From Leifsonia sp. AG29 (GTDB lineage: Bacteria > Actinomycetota > Actinomycetes > Actinomycetales > Microbacteriaceae), in the NCBI RefSeq assembly GCF_009765225.1, contig NZ_VMSF01000001.1:1364001-1428000 (forward strand): a stretch of DNA of 64,000 nt, in the 5' to 3' direction. Under the pieces are notes generated by a model. The model was not told the DNA's origin. It did no database searches and was given only the letters and a program-made list of their open reading frames with translations. Numbering within the stretch: position 1 is the first letter of the stretch; every line of letters starts with the position of its first letter. Made by a program: the position numbers and the translations under genes. Shown in pieces: positions 21,510-30,349 of the stretch.

Positions 21510-21525
21510 CCCCCTGAAGCGGGGG
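21510..21525 (+). terminator. Small GC hairpin downstream of ligA
   Basis: CCCCC at 21510-21514 pairs with GGGGG at 21521-21525 around TGAAGC, with possible extension by TCT/AGA across one bulged base. A weak terminator or other structure in the 170-bp gap after ligA. Confidence 0.3.
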
Positions 21526-21570
21526 TAGAACGTCTGGCCGGTCCGCATCTGCGACGGGTAGCATCGAGGT

Positions 21571-21606
21571 GTGCGCTCGCCCGGTGTGCACATTGCAAGG
21601 GCTTAG
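21571..21606 (+). other. Leaderless 11-codon frame ending in amber, in frame with the hydrolase
   Basis: TAGCAT (21559-21564), six bases, then GTG at 21571 fits the window's leaderless pattern. The frame reads 11 codons (MRSPGVHIARA) and stops at TAG 21604-21606. It is in the same frame as the hydrolase at 21637; without the TAG it would join to a longer, Arg-containing signal-peptide n-region. It is either a nonsense-mutated original start or a short leader peptide. Confidence 0.45.
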
Positions 21607-21636
21607 CTCGCTCGCTCTCGGAGGGACCCGGACGGA

Positions 21637-23007
21637 GTGCTGGTCGGCTTTGCAACCGCACTGACCCTGACCTCGGTGATCGCAGGACTCACCGGGGCCC
21701 CTGCCATGCCCGCCAACCGCGTCGCCGCCCCGACATCCGCCGTCAGCTCGGCCGTGGCCCCGGCGTTCGCGGCTCTGCCCGGCTCGGTCGGCGATGCGCC
21801 GGCCAGCTCCGGTCCGACGGCCACCTCCGCAGCGACGCGCTCCTTGATCGGCTCGCTGTCGGCCGTCGACGCGGCCGCGCTCCCCGCTTATGTGAACGCT
21901 CACCGGTCCGAGCTGAACCGCCTTCTCGTCGACCCGCCGGCGGCCGCCGACGCGGCCCGGATGTGGCGACTGCTCGACCCGGCGAAGCGCTCGGTGCTCG
22001 TCCAGACTGTCCCGCACGTGATCGGCAACCTCGAGGGCGTCCCGTACGCCGTGCGCGGGCAGGCCAACACCCTCGACCTGAAGCGCACCATCGCGAGTGC
22101 GAAGTCTGATCTCGGAACCCAGCATGGCAGGACGGCGCGCATCGCACTCCAGCGCAAGCTGACCACCCTGGGAAACGTGGAGAAGGCCCTCGCCGCGAAG
22201 GACGGGGACAAGCGCACGCTGATCGCCCTCGACCCCGGGGACGACGCTCGCGCCTCCATCGTCGTCGGCGACCTGTCGACCGCCACCTACGTGAGCGTTC
22301 TGGTGCCGGGCATGTACATGTCCGTGGGGGAGCAGATCGAGGGGTGGGCCCGCGTCGCGCAGGACCTGCACGACCAGCAGACGGAGGCGCTCCGCCGGAT
22401 GCTCGGACCGCGCGGTTCGACACCGCCGGGTGTCGCCGTCGTCGCCTGGATCGGGTACCAGACGCCCGTCCTGACCAACATCGGAGGGATGCAGCTGGCC
22501 GAGCAGGGAGCGGACAGCCTCGAGCGGACGCTGCTGGGCATCCAGTCCATCCGCCGGACCGACCCGCCCTACCTCAGCCTCTTCGCGCACTCCTACGGCT
22601 CCACGGCCGCACTGCTCGCGCTCGAGCGCGGAACCGTCAGGGTGGACGCGCTGGCGTTGATGGGTTCGCCCGGCAGCGACGCGCAGTCCGTCGCCGGGCT
22701 CTCCGTCGCCGGCGGGAACGTGTTCGTCGGCGAGGCGCCGCTCGACCCGATCGTGCACAGCGCGTTCTTCGGCAGCGACCCGGGATCACCGTCGTACGGC
22801 GCCCGGTCGATGGGCGTCGACGGCTCGGTCGACCCGCTCACCCATGTCGCCCTGGCCGGATCGAGCGGGCACAACGAGTACTTCACGGCGGGCACCGAGA
22901 GCATCCGCAACCTCGCGATGATCGGCATCGACCGGGGTGACCTCGTCATCCCGGCGTCCTCCGATCCGGAAGGTGTCGCGACGCAGACCGCGGCCGCGCG
23001 GGGCTGA
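21637..23007 (+). CDS. Secreted alpha/beta hydrolase (DUF1023 type), N-terminus possibly interrupted
   Basis: 456 residues if GTG 21637 is used. Alpha/beta hydrolase with nucleophile elbow SLFAHSYGSTA, a following ALMGSPGSDA strand and late GHNEYF histidine region, as in actinobacterial DUF1023 hydrolases. A hydrophobic stretch from residue 2 (FATALTLTSVIAG) followed by GAPAMPA resembles a signal peptide core without its positive n-region; those arginines are encoded just upstream but behind an in-frame TAG (21604). Substrate unknown. Expression would need reinitiation at 21637 or amber read-through. Confidence 0.7.
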   Translation: MLVGFATALTLTSVIAGLTGAPAMPANRVAAPTSAVSSAVAPAFAALPGSVGDAPASSGPTATSAATRSLIGSLSAVDAAALPAYVNAHRSELNRLLVDPPAAADAARMWRLLDPAKRSVLVQTVPHVIGNLEGVPYAVRGQANTLDLKRTIASAKSDLGTQHGRTARIALQRKLTTLGNVEKALAAKDGDKRTLIALDPGDDARASIVVGDLSTATYVSVLVPGMYMSVGEQIEGWARVAQDLHDQQTEALRRMLGPRGSTPPGVAVVAWIGYQTPVLTNIGGMQLAEQGADSLERTLLGIQSIRRTDPPYLSLFAHSYGSTAALLALERGTVRVDALALMGSPGSDAQSVAGLSVAGGNVFVGEAPLDPIVHSAFFGSDPGSPSYGARSMGVDGSVDPLTHVALAGSSGHNEYFTAGTESIRNLAMIGIDRGDLVIPASSDPEGVATQTAAARG

Positions 23008-23036
23008 CCGGCCATCCCGCATCCGGAGGACCGCTC

Positions 23037-23042
23037 TAGAAT
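23037..23042 (+). promoter_or_regulatory. Candidate -10 box of the gatCAB operon
   Basis: TAGAAT 61 bp before the gatC ATG, in the 95-bp gap after the hydrolase gene. It would give a leader of about 55 nt. No clear -35. Confidence 0.4.
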
Positions 23043-23102
23043 CGTAGTGGCCGTCGCGGCGCAGCGCCCGGGCCACCCCATCCCTGAATCCCACGGAGAC
23101 GC

Positions 23103-23399
23103 ATGTCCGACATCAGTCCAGAACGGGTCGCGCACCTGGCGAGCCTCGCCAGGATCGACCTCAGCCCGGAGGAGATCGAGAGCCTCACCGCCGAACTCGG
23201 CCAGATCGTCCAGGCGGTCGCGACCGTTCAGGAGGTCGCCGGGCCCGACGTGGAGGCGACGAGCCACCCGCTCCCGCTGACGAACGTGTTCCGCAGCGAC
23301 GAGGTGCGTCCGTCGCTGACCGTCGAGCAGGCGCTGTCCGGTGCTCCGGCGCGCGAGGGCGACCGGTTCAAGGTGCCGGCGATCCTGGACGAGGAGTAG
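23103..23399 (+). CDS. gatC: Asp-tRNA(Asn)/Glu-tRNA(Gln) amidotransferase subunit C
   Basis: 98 residues, typical length. GatC is the small subunit that wraps around GatA and stabilises GatCAB. Recognised by [18 protein letters not shown] near the start, a helical hairpin, [18 protein letters not shown] and the conserved C-terminal [11 protein letters not shown]. First gene of gatC-gatA-gatB; a GGAG ribosome site stands upstream of ATG. Confidence 0.96.
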   Translation: MSDISPERVAHLASLARIDLSPEEIESLTAELGQIVQAVATVQEVAGPDVEATSHPLPLTNVFRSDEVRPSLTVEQALSGAPAREGDRFKVPAILDEE

Positions 23400-23410
23400 G
23401 GGTTCTCGAG

Positions 23411-24961
23411 ATGACCGATCTGACCAGGCTCAGCGCCGCAGAACTCGCCGACCGGCTCGCCTCCCGTGAGGTCTCGTCGGTGGAGGCCACCCGGGCCCAC
23501 CTCGACCGCATCGAGGCCGTCGACGCGGACGTCCACGCGTTCCTCCACGTCGCCGGCGAGAAGGCGCTCCGCACCGCCGCCGAGATCGACGGCCGCCGCG
23601 CCGCCGGCGACGCGCTGGGCAGCCCGCTCGCGGGCGTCCCGGTCGCCATCAAGGACGTCCTCGCGACCGCGGACATGCCGTCCACCTCGGGCTCCAAGAT
23701 CCTCGAGGGCTGGCTGCCGCCCTACGACGCGACCGTGGTCCGCAAGCTCCGCGAAGCCGACCTCGTGCCGCTCGGCAAGACGAACATGGACGAGTTCGCG
23801 ATGGGCTCCTCCACCGAGCATTCCGCCTACGGCCCGACGCGCAACCCGTGGGACCTGGAGCGGATCCCCGGCGGTTCCGGAGGCGGCTCGGCGGCAGCCG
23901 TGGCAGCCTTCGAGGCGCCCCTCGCGCTCGGTTCGGACACCGGCGGGTCGATCCGCCAGCCCGCTGCCGTGACCGGCTCGGTGGGCGTCAAGCCGACGTA
24001 CGGCGGCGTGAGCCGCTACGGCGCGATCGCCCTGGCCAGCTCGCTCGACCAGGTCGGTCCGGTCTCGCGGACCGTCCTCGACGCCGGCCTCCTGCACGAT
24101 GTCATCGCCGGGCACGACCCGTTCGACTCCACCTCCCTGAGCGACGCCTGGCCGTCGATGGCCGAGGCGGCACGCGCCGGACGCCGCGATGGCGCGCTGA
24201 AGGGCGTCCGCGTCGGCGTCATCCGCGAGCTCGCGGGCGACGGCTTCCAGGCCGGCGTGGCGCAGCGCTTCCGCGAGGCCCTGGCCGTGCTCGAGGGTGC
24301 GGGTGCCGAGATCGTCGAGGTCTCCGCACCGAGCTTCGAGTACGCCGTCGCCGCGTATTACCTCATCCTCCCGGCTGAGGCCTCCAGCAACCTGGCCCGG
24401 TTCGACTCGGTGCGCTTCGGTCTCCGCGTCGACCCGCAGGAGGGACCGGTCACCGTCGAGCGCGTCATGTCCGCGACCCGCGACGCCGGGTTCGGACCCG
24501 AGGTCAAGCGCCGGATCATCCTGGGCACCTACGCGCTGAGCGCCGGATACTACGACGCCTACTACGGGAGCGCCCAGAAGGTGCGAACGCTGATCCAGCG
24601 GGACTTCGCCGCAGCGTTCGAGAAGGTGGACGTCCTGGTGAGCCCGTCCGCGCCCACCACGGCGTTCAAGCTCGGCGAGAAGATCGACGACCCGATGGCG
24701 ATGTACCTCAACGACATCACCACGATCCCGGCGAACCTCGCCGGCGTGCCCGGCATGGGCCTCCCGATCGGGCTCGCCCCGGAGGACGGCCTGCCGGTCG
24801 GCATGCAGCTGATGGCGCCGGCCCGCGCGGACGCCCGCCTGTACGTCTACGGCGCAGCACTCGAGGGGCTGCTCGAGGAGGCGTGGGGCCACCCGCTGCT
24901 GAGCCAGGCGCCCGATCTGAGCGCCACCGAGATGTTCGCGAGCGAAGAGGGAGCTGTCTGA
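23411..24961 (+). CDS. gatA: Asp-tRNA(Asn)/Glu-tRNA(Gln) amidotransferase subunit A
   Basis: 516 residues. Amidase-signature glutaminase that releases ammonia for transamidation. Catalytic triad is visible: Lys81 in VAIKDV, cis-Ser156 in [10 protein letters not shown] and nucleophile Ser180 in [12 protein letters not shown], matching known GatA spacing. Starts 11 bp after gatC; its TGA overlaps the gatB ATG (TGATG). Confidence 0.97.
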   Translation: MTDLTRLSAAELADRLASREVSSVEATRAHLDRIEAVDADVHAFLHVAGEKALRTAAEIDGRRAAGDALGSPLAGVPVAIKDVLATADMPSTSGSKILEGWLPPYDATVVRKLREADLVPLGKTNMDEFAMGSSTEHSAYGPTRNPWDLERIPGGSGGGSAAAVAAFEAPLALGSDTGGSIRQPAAVTGSVGVKPTYGGVSRYGAIALASSLDQVGPVSRTVLDAGLLHDVIAGHDPFDSTSLSDAWPSMAEAARAGRRDGALKGVRVGVIRELAGDGFQAGVAQRFREALAVLEGAGAEIVEVSAPSFEYAVAAYYLILPAEASSNLARFDSVRFGLRVDPQEGPVTVERVMSATRDAGFGPEVKRRIILGTYALSAGYYDAYYGSAQKVRTLIQRDFAAAFEKVDVLVSPSAPTTAFKLGEKIDDPMAMYLNDITTIPANLAGVPGMGLPIGLAPEDGLPVGMQLMAPARADARLYVYGAALEGLLEEAWGHPLLSQAPDLSATEMFASEEGAV

Positions 24962-26472
24962 TGGCGCGCGCCACCACGTCCGAGCTGATGGACTACGACA
25001 AGGCCATCGAGCTGTTCGAGCCGGTGCTCGGCTTCGAGGTCCACGTCGAGCTGAACACCAAGACGAAGATGTTCTGCGGCTGCGCCAACGAGTTCGGCTC
25101 GGGGGCGAACACGAACACCTGCCCGACCTGCCTGGGCCTCCCCGGCGGCCTCCCGCAGGTGAACGAGAAGGCGATCGAGTCGAGCATCCGGCTGGGCCTC
25201 GCTCTCGGGTGCGAGATCGCCGAGTCGAGCCGCTTCGCCCGGAAGAACTACTTCTACCCGGACCTTGCCAAGGACTTCCAGACCTCTCAGTACGACGAGC
25301 CGATCGCGTTCGACGGAGAGCTCACGATCGAGCTCGAGAACGGCCGCAGCCTCACCATCGAGATCGAGCGAGCGCACATGGAGGAGGACGCCGGCAAGCT
25401 GACGCACGTCGGCGGTGCCACCGGCCGCATCCAGGGTGCGGACTACTCGCTCGTCGACTTCAACCGGGGCGGCGTCCCGCTGGTCGAGATCGTGACGAAG
25501 ATCATCGAGGGCGCGGAGGCCGACGCCCCCGAGGTGGGCCGGACCTACGTCCGCGCGATCCGCGACATCGTCCGGGCTCTCGGCGTCTCGAACGCGCGGA
25601 TGGAGGAGGGCAACGTCCGGTGCGACGCCAACGTGTCCCTCCGCCGGCGCGGCTCGACGGAGCTCGGCACGCGCACCGAGACCAAGAACGTGAACTCGCT
25701 CCGCTCGGTCGAGCGCGCCGTCCGTTACGAGATCCAGCGGCAGGCGGCCATCCTCGACGCCGGCGGGACGATCGTGCAGGAGACCCGTCACTGGCACGAG
25801 GACACCGGCACGACGAGCGCGGGACGGCCGAAGTCGGACGCTGACGACTACCGGTACTTCCCGGAGCCGGACCTCGTGCCGGTCGCGCCCAGCCGGGAGT
25901 GGGTCGACGAGCTCCGCGGGACGCTTCCCGAGCAGCCGGCCGTCCGCCGGAAGCGGCTCGCGGCCGAGTGGGGCTTCACGGCGCTCGAGTTCCAGGACGT
26001 CGCCAATGCCGACCTGCTCGACGAGGTGGAGGCGACGGTCGCCGCCGGTGCCACGCCCGCCGCCGCGCGCAAGTGGTGGACCGGGGAGATCGCCCGGCTG
26101 GCGAACGCCCAGAACGTGCCCGCGGGCACCCTGGTGAGTCCGCAGCACGTGGCCGAGCTCGCCTCGCTCGTCGAGGCCGGGACCCTCACCGACCGGCTCG
26201 CGCGTCAGGTGCTCGAGGGTGTCATCGCCGGGGAGGGCAGCCCCCAGGAGGTCGTCGACGCCCGTGGTCTCGCCGTCGTCTCGGATGACGGCGCGCTGAT
26301 CTCGGCGATCGACGAGGCCCTTGCGGCCCAGCCGGACGTCCTGGCGAAGATCCGCGACGGGAAGGTCCAGGCGGCCGGCGCGGTCATCGGCGCGGTCATG
26401 AAGGCGATGAAGGGACAGGCGGACGCCGCCCGGGTCCGCGAGCTGGTGCTCGAGCGCGCGAGCGCGGAGTGA
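24961..26472 (+). CDS. gatB: Asp-tRNA(Asn)/Glu-tRNA(Gln) amidotransferase subunit B
   Basis: 503 residues. Kinase/amidotransferase subunit that phosphorylates and amidates mischarged Glu-tRNA(Gln) or Asp-tRNA(Asn). Seen: [20 protein letters not shown], zinc-binding cysteines (CGCAN and CPTCLGLPG), [18 protein letters not shown] and the C-terminal YqeY-like helical tail. ATG overlaps the gatA stop, so the subunits are translationally coupled. Confidence 0.97.
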   Translation: MARATTSELMDYDKAIELFEPVLGFEVHVELNTKTKMFCGCANEFGSGANTNTCPTCLGLPGGLPQVNEKAIESSIRLGLALGCEIAESSRFARKNYFYPDLAKDFQTSQYDEPIAFDGELTIELENGRSLTIEIERAHMEEDAGKLTHVGGATGRIQGADYSLVDFNRGGVPLVEIVTKIIEGAEADAPEVGRTYVRAIRDIVRALGVSNARMEEGNVRCDANVSLRRRGSTELGTRTETKNVNSLRSVERAVRYEIQRQAAILDAGGTIVQETRHWHEDTGTTSAGRPKSDADDYRYFPEPDLVPVAPSREWVDELRGTLPEQPAVRRKRLAAEWGFTALEFQDVANADLLDEVEATVAAGATPAAARKWWTGEIARLANAQNVPAGTLVSPQHVAELASLVEAGTLTDRLARQVLEGVIAGEGSPQEVVDARGLAVVSDDGALISAIDEALAAQPDVLAKIRDGKVQAAGAVIGAVMKAMKGQADAARVRELVLERASAE

Positions 26473-26476
26473 CCGC

Positions 26477-27034
26477 ATGGGTGTCTTCACGCTCGGCGCG
26501 CTGACCTCGGCTCCGGCGGCGTCCGCTCCGGAGCTCCTGGCACCCGGCACCGTCGCTGCGCTGGGCGCGCTGGGGTGGCTCGAGGAGGTCGGCGTCGTCG
26601 CGATCGACCCGGCCGTCTCCGACACGGCGGCGACCCGGGACGAGTTCGGACTCGACGACGCGCATCTCGCGAACTGCGTCGTCGTCGGCGGGAAGCGCGA
26701 GGGGGTCGAGCGCATCGCGGCTTGCGTCGTCCTCGCCACCACCCGCGCCGACGTCAACGGCACGGTCAAACGGCTGCTCGACGTGCGGAAGGCGTCGTTC
26801 CTCCCGATGGACCGGGCCGTCGAGCTCACGGGCATGGAATACGGCGGCATCACCCCGATCGGGCTCCCGGCCGAGTGGCCCGTGCTCGTCGACGCCCGGG
26901 TGCTCGAGCAGGAGGTCGTGATCATCGGCTCCGGCGTCCGCCGATCGAAGATCCTCCTCCCCGGGCGGCTCCTCGGAGAGCTGCCGTCGGCGCGTGTGAT
27001 CGACGGACTGGGTGCGGAGGCCGCGGGCCGATGA
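26477..27034 (+). CDS. YbaK/EbsC-family aminoacyl-tRNA editing-like protein
   Basis: 185 residues. Fold recognised from NCVVVGGKREGVERIAACVVLATTRADVNGTVKRLLDVRKASF and the late EYGGITPIGLPAEWPVLVD loop, the counterpart of the GGISP loop of YbaK. The DVRKASF lysine is kept. It begins four bases after gatB and overlaps the next gene by ATGA, so it is part of the gatCAB transcript. Family members hydrolyse misacylated tRNA; a role beside the amidotransferase in clearing wrong charging products is attractive but inferred. Confidence 0.75.
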   Translation: MGVFTLGALTSAPAASAPELLAPGTVAALGALGWLEEVGVVAIDPAVSDTAATRDEFGLDDAHLANCVVVGGKREGVERIAACVVLATTRADVNGTVKRLLDVRKASFLPMDRAVELTGMEYGGITPIGLPAEWPVLVDARVLEQEVVIIGSGVRRSKILLPGRLLGELPSARVIDGLGAEAAGR

Positions 27035-27945
27035 GCGCGGTCGACCGGATGCTCGAGCCGGTGCGTGCGCACCTGATCGAGACGCTCGCCGGTCGGTCCG
27101 ACCAGGTGCCCGAGTGGGTGCTGCGTCTCGCGGACGGCGACGACGCGGGGCTCTTCGCCCCGGCCAGCGCGGCGTGGGCCGTGCACGGCGGCATGCCGAC
27201 CCTGGTCGCCGGCGTGCGCGCGCTGCTCCTCCAGGCGCTGCACCCGGGAGCGCTCGCGGGTGTGCGCGACCACTCCCGGTACCGCGAGGATCCCCTCGGC
27301 CGACTGGCCGGGACCATCCAGTGGATCCACACCGTCACCTTCGGCAGCACCGCGCAGGCCGTCGCCGCGTCCGAGATGGTCCGAACGCTGCACAAGCGCG
27401 TCGTCGGCAGCTATGTCGACGGGCACGGCCGGACCCGCCCCTACGCGGCGAACGACCCGGAGCTCGCCCGGTGGGTGCATCTCGCCTTCACCGACGCCTT
27501 CCTGACCACGCACGAGCGCTGGGGCGAACCGATCCCCGGGGGCGCGGACGGCTACGTCGCGGAGTGGGCGACGGCGGCCGAACTCATGGGGGTCGCGGAT
27601 CCTCCGCGCACGGCCGCCGCGCTGCGCAGCGAGATCGACGCGGTGACCGACGCGGGCGACCTCCGCGGCGGAGCCGACGTCGAGGAGATCGTCCGCTTCA
27701 TCCGCCAGGCGCCGCTCCGGCGCACCCTGCGTCCGTCCTATCGCGTGCTCTTCCGCGCCGCGGTCTCCACTCTCGAACCGCGCCACCGCGCACTGCTCGG
27801 TCTGCCCGAATCGCAGGTGGAGGGCGTGCTCCCGCTCGACCGGTCCACGGCGGTGGTTCTTCGTGGAGCCCGGGTCCTCCTCGGACCGCAGACGCAGGCT
27901 GAGCTCGCCGCGCGCCGTCGGCTGGCACGACTCGACACGGCCTGA
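27031..27945 (+). CDS. DUF2236 (MpaB-like) family protein
   Basis: 304 residues. Motifs typical of the DUF2236 / latex-clearing / mycophenolate oxygenase-like family: LLLQALHPGALAGVRDHSRY near residue 75 with the conserved histidine, TVTFGSTAQA, LARWVHLAFTDAFL and a helical C-terminus. Some members bind haem or act as oxygenases, most are uncharacterised. ATG overlaps the stop of the YbaK-like gene (ATGA), so it is the distal gene of the gat transcript. No export signal. Confidence 0.75.
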   Translation: MSAVDRMLEPVRAHLIETLAGRSDQVPEWVLRLADGDDAGLFAPASAAWAVHGGMPTLVAGVRALLLQALHPGALAGVRDHSRYREDPLGRLAGTIQWIHTVTFGSTAQAVAASEMVRTLHKRVVGSYVDGHGRTRPYAANDPELARWVHLAFTDAFLTTHERWGEPIPGGADGYVAEWATAAELMGVADPPRTAAALRSEIDAVTDAGDLRGGADVEEIVRFIRQAPLRRTLRPSYRVLFRAAVSTLEPRHRALLGLPESQVEGVLPLDRSTAVVLRGARVLLGPQTQAELAARRRLARLDTA

Positions 27946-28072
27946 CGGGCACGGCGCGACCCTGAGCGCGACCGGCGTCGCGAAGGGTGCGCAACCACGA
28001 GCGACACGCGCGGAGTTAGCCTGTGCTCGTGGACCGTCCGGCGCCGGGCGGACCCGAGCCACGGGAGGTGCC

Positions 28073-29821
28073 ATGACATCGACGACGCCGCGATCCGATG
28101 AAGCGGGGGACAAGGGCCTCAAAGGGGGTGCGCTGGGGCTGCTCTCGAGTGTCGTGGTGGGGGTCGCCTCCACGGCCCCGGCCTACAGCCTGGCGGCGAG
28201 CCTCGGGTTCATCGTCGTGGGAGGGACGCTCGCGGCTGGCGTGAAGGCGCCCGGCATCGTGCTGCTCGCCTTCATCCCCATGTACCTCATCGCCGTCGCG
28301 TACCAGGAGCTGAACAAGGCGGAGCCCGACTGCGGGACCACCTTCACCTGGGCCGCCCGGGCCTTCGGCCCCGTGACCGGCTGGATGGGCGGCTGGGGGA
28401 TCATCATCGCCGACGTCATCGTGATGTCGAACCTCGCGCAGATCGCCGGGCAGTACTCGTACACGTTCGTCGGCAGCTTCGGCCTGCCCGGCGTGGCGGC
28501 GCTCGCGAACAACAACCTGGCCGTCACGATCGCCGGTCTCGTCTGGATCGCTCTCATGACCTGGATCTGCTATCGCGGGATCGAGGTGTCGGCGCGGGTG
28601 CAGTACGTCCTCCTCGCGTTCGAGGTGGTCATCCTGATCTTCTTCGCCGCCTTCGCCTTGGTGAAGGTCTACACCGGCAACGCGGAGCCCTACTCGCTCA
28701 TCCCGCAGCTCTCGTGGTTCAACCCGTTCACCCTCGACTTCGGCCAGACGATCGCCCCGGCGCTCCTCACCGCGATCTTCATCTACTGGGGCTGGGACAC
28801 CGCCGTGTCGGTGAACGAGGAGACGCGGGATCCGGGGAGGACCCCCGGTCGCGCGGCGATCATCTCCACCCTTCTGCTGCTCGCGACCTACGCGATCGTG
28901 ACGGTCGCCGCGGTGGCCTTCGCCGGCGTCGGCGACAAGGGCATCGGCCTGGCCAACCCCGCCAACTCGTCCGACGTGTTCTCGGCGATCGGGCCGACGC
29001 TGTTCGGGAGCGGCCCGGTGGGCACCATCCTGATGGCGCTGCTCGGGTTCTCCATCCTGACCTCCGCCTCCGCCTCCACCCAGACGACGATCCTCCCGAC
29101 CGCCCGGACGTCGCTGTCGATGGCCGTGTACAAGGCGATCCCCGAGCGGTTCGCGCGCATCCACCCGCGATTCCTCACCCCGACGTGGTCGACGATCGGC
29201 ATGGGGCTGATCTCGGCCCTCTTCTATCTCGCCTTCACGGCGGTCAGCGTGAGCCTGCTGAACGCCCTCATCGGGTCGATCGGGCTGATGATCGCGTTCT
29301 ACTACGGGCTGACCGGGTTCGCGTGCGTGTGGTTCTATCGCAAGACGCTGTTCACGAGCTTCCGGCACGCGATCATGCGAGGACTGTTCCCGCTGGCGGG
29401 CGGGCTGATGCTGCTGGCGGTGTTCATCTACGGCGTCTACAACTTCGCGCAGCCGGACTGGCTGACCGACGCCAACGGCAAGAACGTGACGATCCTCGGC
29501 ATCGGAGCCGAGGCGGTCGTCGGCATCGGCGGACTCCTGCTGGGGATCGTGCTGATGATCGTGTGGCGTGTCATCCGGCCCCAGTACTTCCGCGGCGAGA
29601 CGCTTCCACGCCGCTCCGATGACCTCGTCCTCTCGCCCGCGGGGACCGAGCCGGTGTTCGGCCTGCCCGACTCCGGGGTGCCCCCGACCGTCATCGCGCC
29701 CGACTTCTCCAACCTCCCGCCCGGGCGGAAGGCCTTCAACGCGGATACGCTCGAACCGGTCGAGGAACCGTCGGAGCTCCCGCCGGCCGATCCCGACCTC
29801 CCGCGGAAGGAGAGCGAGTGA
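28073..29821 (+). CDS. APC-superfamily amino acid/polyamine permease
   Basis: 582 residues with about 12 hydrophobic segments between residues 20 and 490, and a Pro-rich cytoplasmic tail of about 80 residues (FGLPDSGVPPTVIAPDF). The first membrane segment has the unwound-helix signature GVASTAPAYSLA of APC permeases. Substrate not determinable. ATG preceded by GGGAGGTG. A TAGCCT box at 28017 may be the promoter with a 40-nt leader. The downstream thioesterase gene overlaps (GTGA). Confidence 0.85.
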   Translation: MTSTTPRSDEAGDKGLKGGALGLLSSVVVGVASTAPAYSLAASLGFIVVGGTLAAGVKAPGIVLLAFIPMYLIAVAYQELNKAEPDCGTTFTWAARAFGPVTGWMGGWGIIIADVIVMSNLAQIAGQYSYTFVGSFGLPGVAALANNNLAVTIAGLVWIALMTWICYRGIEVSARVQYVLLAFEVVILIFFAAFALVKVYTGNAEPYSLIPQLSWFNPFTLDFGQTIAPALLTAIFIYWGWDTAVSVNEETRDPGRTPGRAAIISTLLLLATYAIVTVAAVAFAGVGDKGIGLANPANSSDVFSAIGPTLFGSGPVGTILMALLGFSILTSASASTQTTILPTARTSLSMAVYKAIPERFARIHPRFLTPTWSTIGMGLISALFYLAFTAVSVSLLNALIGSIGLMIAFYYGLTGFACVWFYRKTLFTSFRHAIMRGLFPLAGGLMLLAVFIYGVYNFAQPDWLTDANGKNVTILGIGAEAVVGIGGLLLGIVLMIVWRVIRPQYFRGETLPRRSDDLVLSPAGTEPVFGLPDSGVPPTVIAPDFSNLPPGRKAFNADTLEPVEEPSELPPADPDLPRKESE

Positions 29822-30327
29822 GCGAGCGCAGCAGGGTCGTCGAGTGGGAGGACCCCGGTCCCGGTGTCCAGCTCATGCCGGGCATGACCGGGCTCGAGTA
29901 TCTCCGGACGATGCTGCGAGGGGAGCTCCCTCCGCCTCCCATCACGAGCCTGATGCGAATGAGCCTCACCGCGGTGGACGCGGGCACGGCGACCTTCGTG
30001 TGCGAGCCCGACGAGTCGCACTACAACCCCATCGGGACCGTCCACGGTGGTCTCGTCTGCACGCTGCTCGACTCGGCGCTCGGGTGCGCGGTCCAGACGA
30101 CGCTCCCGCAGGGCTTCGGCTACACATCGATCGGCATCACGGTGAACTACCTGAGGCCGGTGCACTCGCACTCCGGCCCGCTCACGTGCGTCGCCACGGT
30201 CACCAAACCCGGGAGGCGCGTGGCATTCGCGGACGGCGTGGTGACCGACAGCGCCGGCAAGACGGTCGCCACGGCCACCGGCTCGCTTCTCGTCTTCCCG
30301 ATCGGGGAGGGCGGCGAAGCGGCCTGA
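29818..30327 (+). CDS. PaaI-type hotdog thioesterase
   Basis: 169 residues. The hotdog core shows YNPIGTVHGGLVCTLLDSALGCAV, where Asn/Gly-His-Gly-Gly and the following Asp form the PaaI-type active site, then TSIGITVNYLRPV. Hydrolyses acyl- or aryl-CoA thioesters. Start GTG overlaps the permease TGA. Convergent with the acyl-CoA ligase that follows. Confidence 0.88.
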   Translation: MSERSRVVEWEDPGPGVQLMPGMTGLEYLRTMLRGELPPPPITSLMRMSLTAVDAGTATFVCEPDESHYNPIGTVHGGLVCTLLDSALGCAVQTTLPQGFGYTSIGITVNYLRPVHSHSGPLTCVATVTKPGRRVAFADGVVTDSAGKTVATATGSLLVFPIGEGGEAA

Positions 30328-30349
30328 GGATGTGCGACGGGTCCTGCTC

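Noticed and set aside
24847-28173. 1108-codon minus-strand frame opposite gatB and its neighbours.
   Set aside because: Antisense composition without domains; the plus-strand genes are well supported and overlap as an operon.
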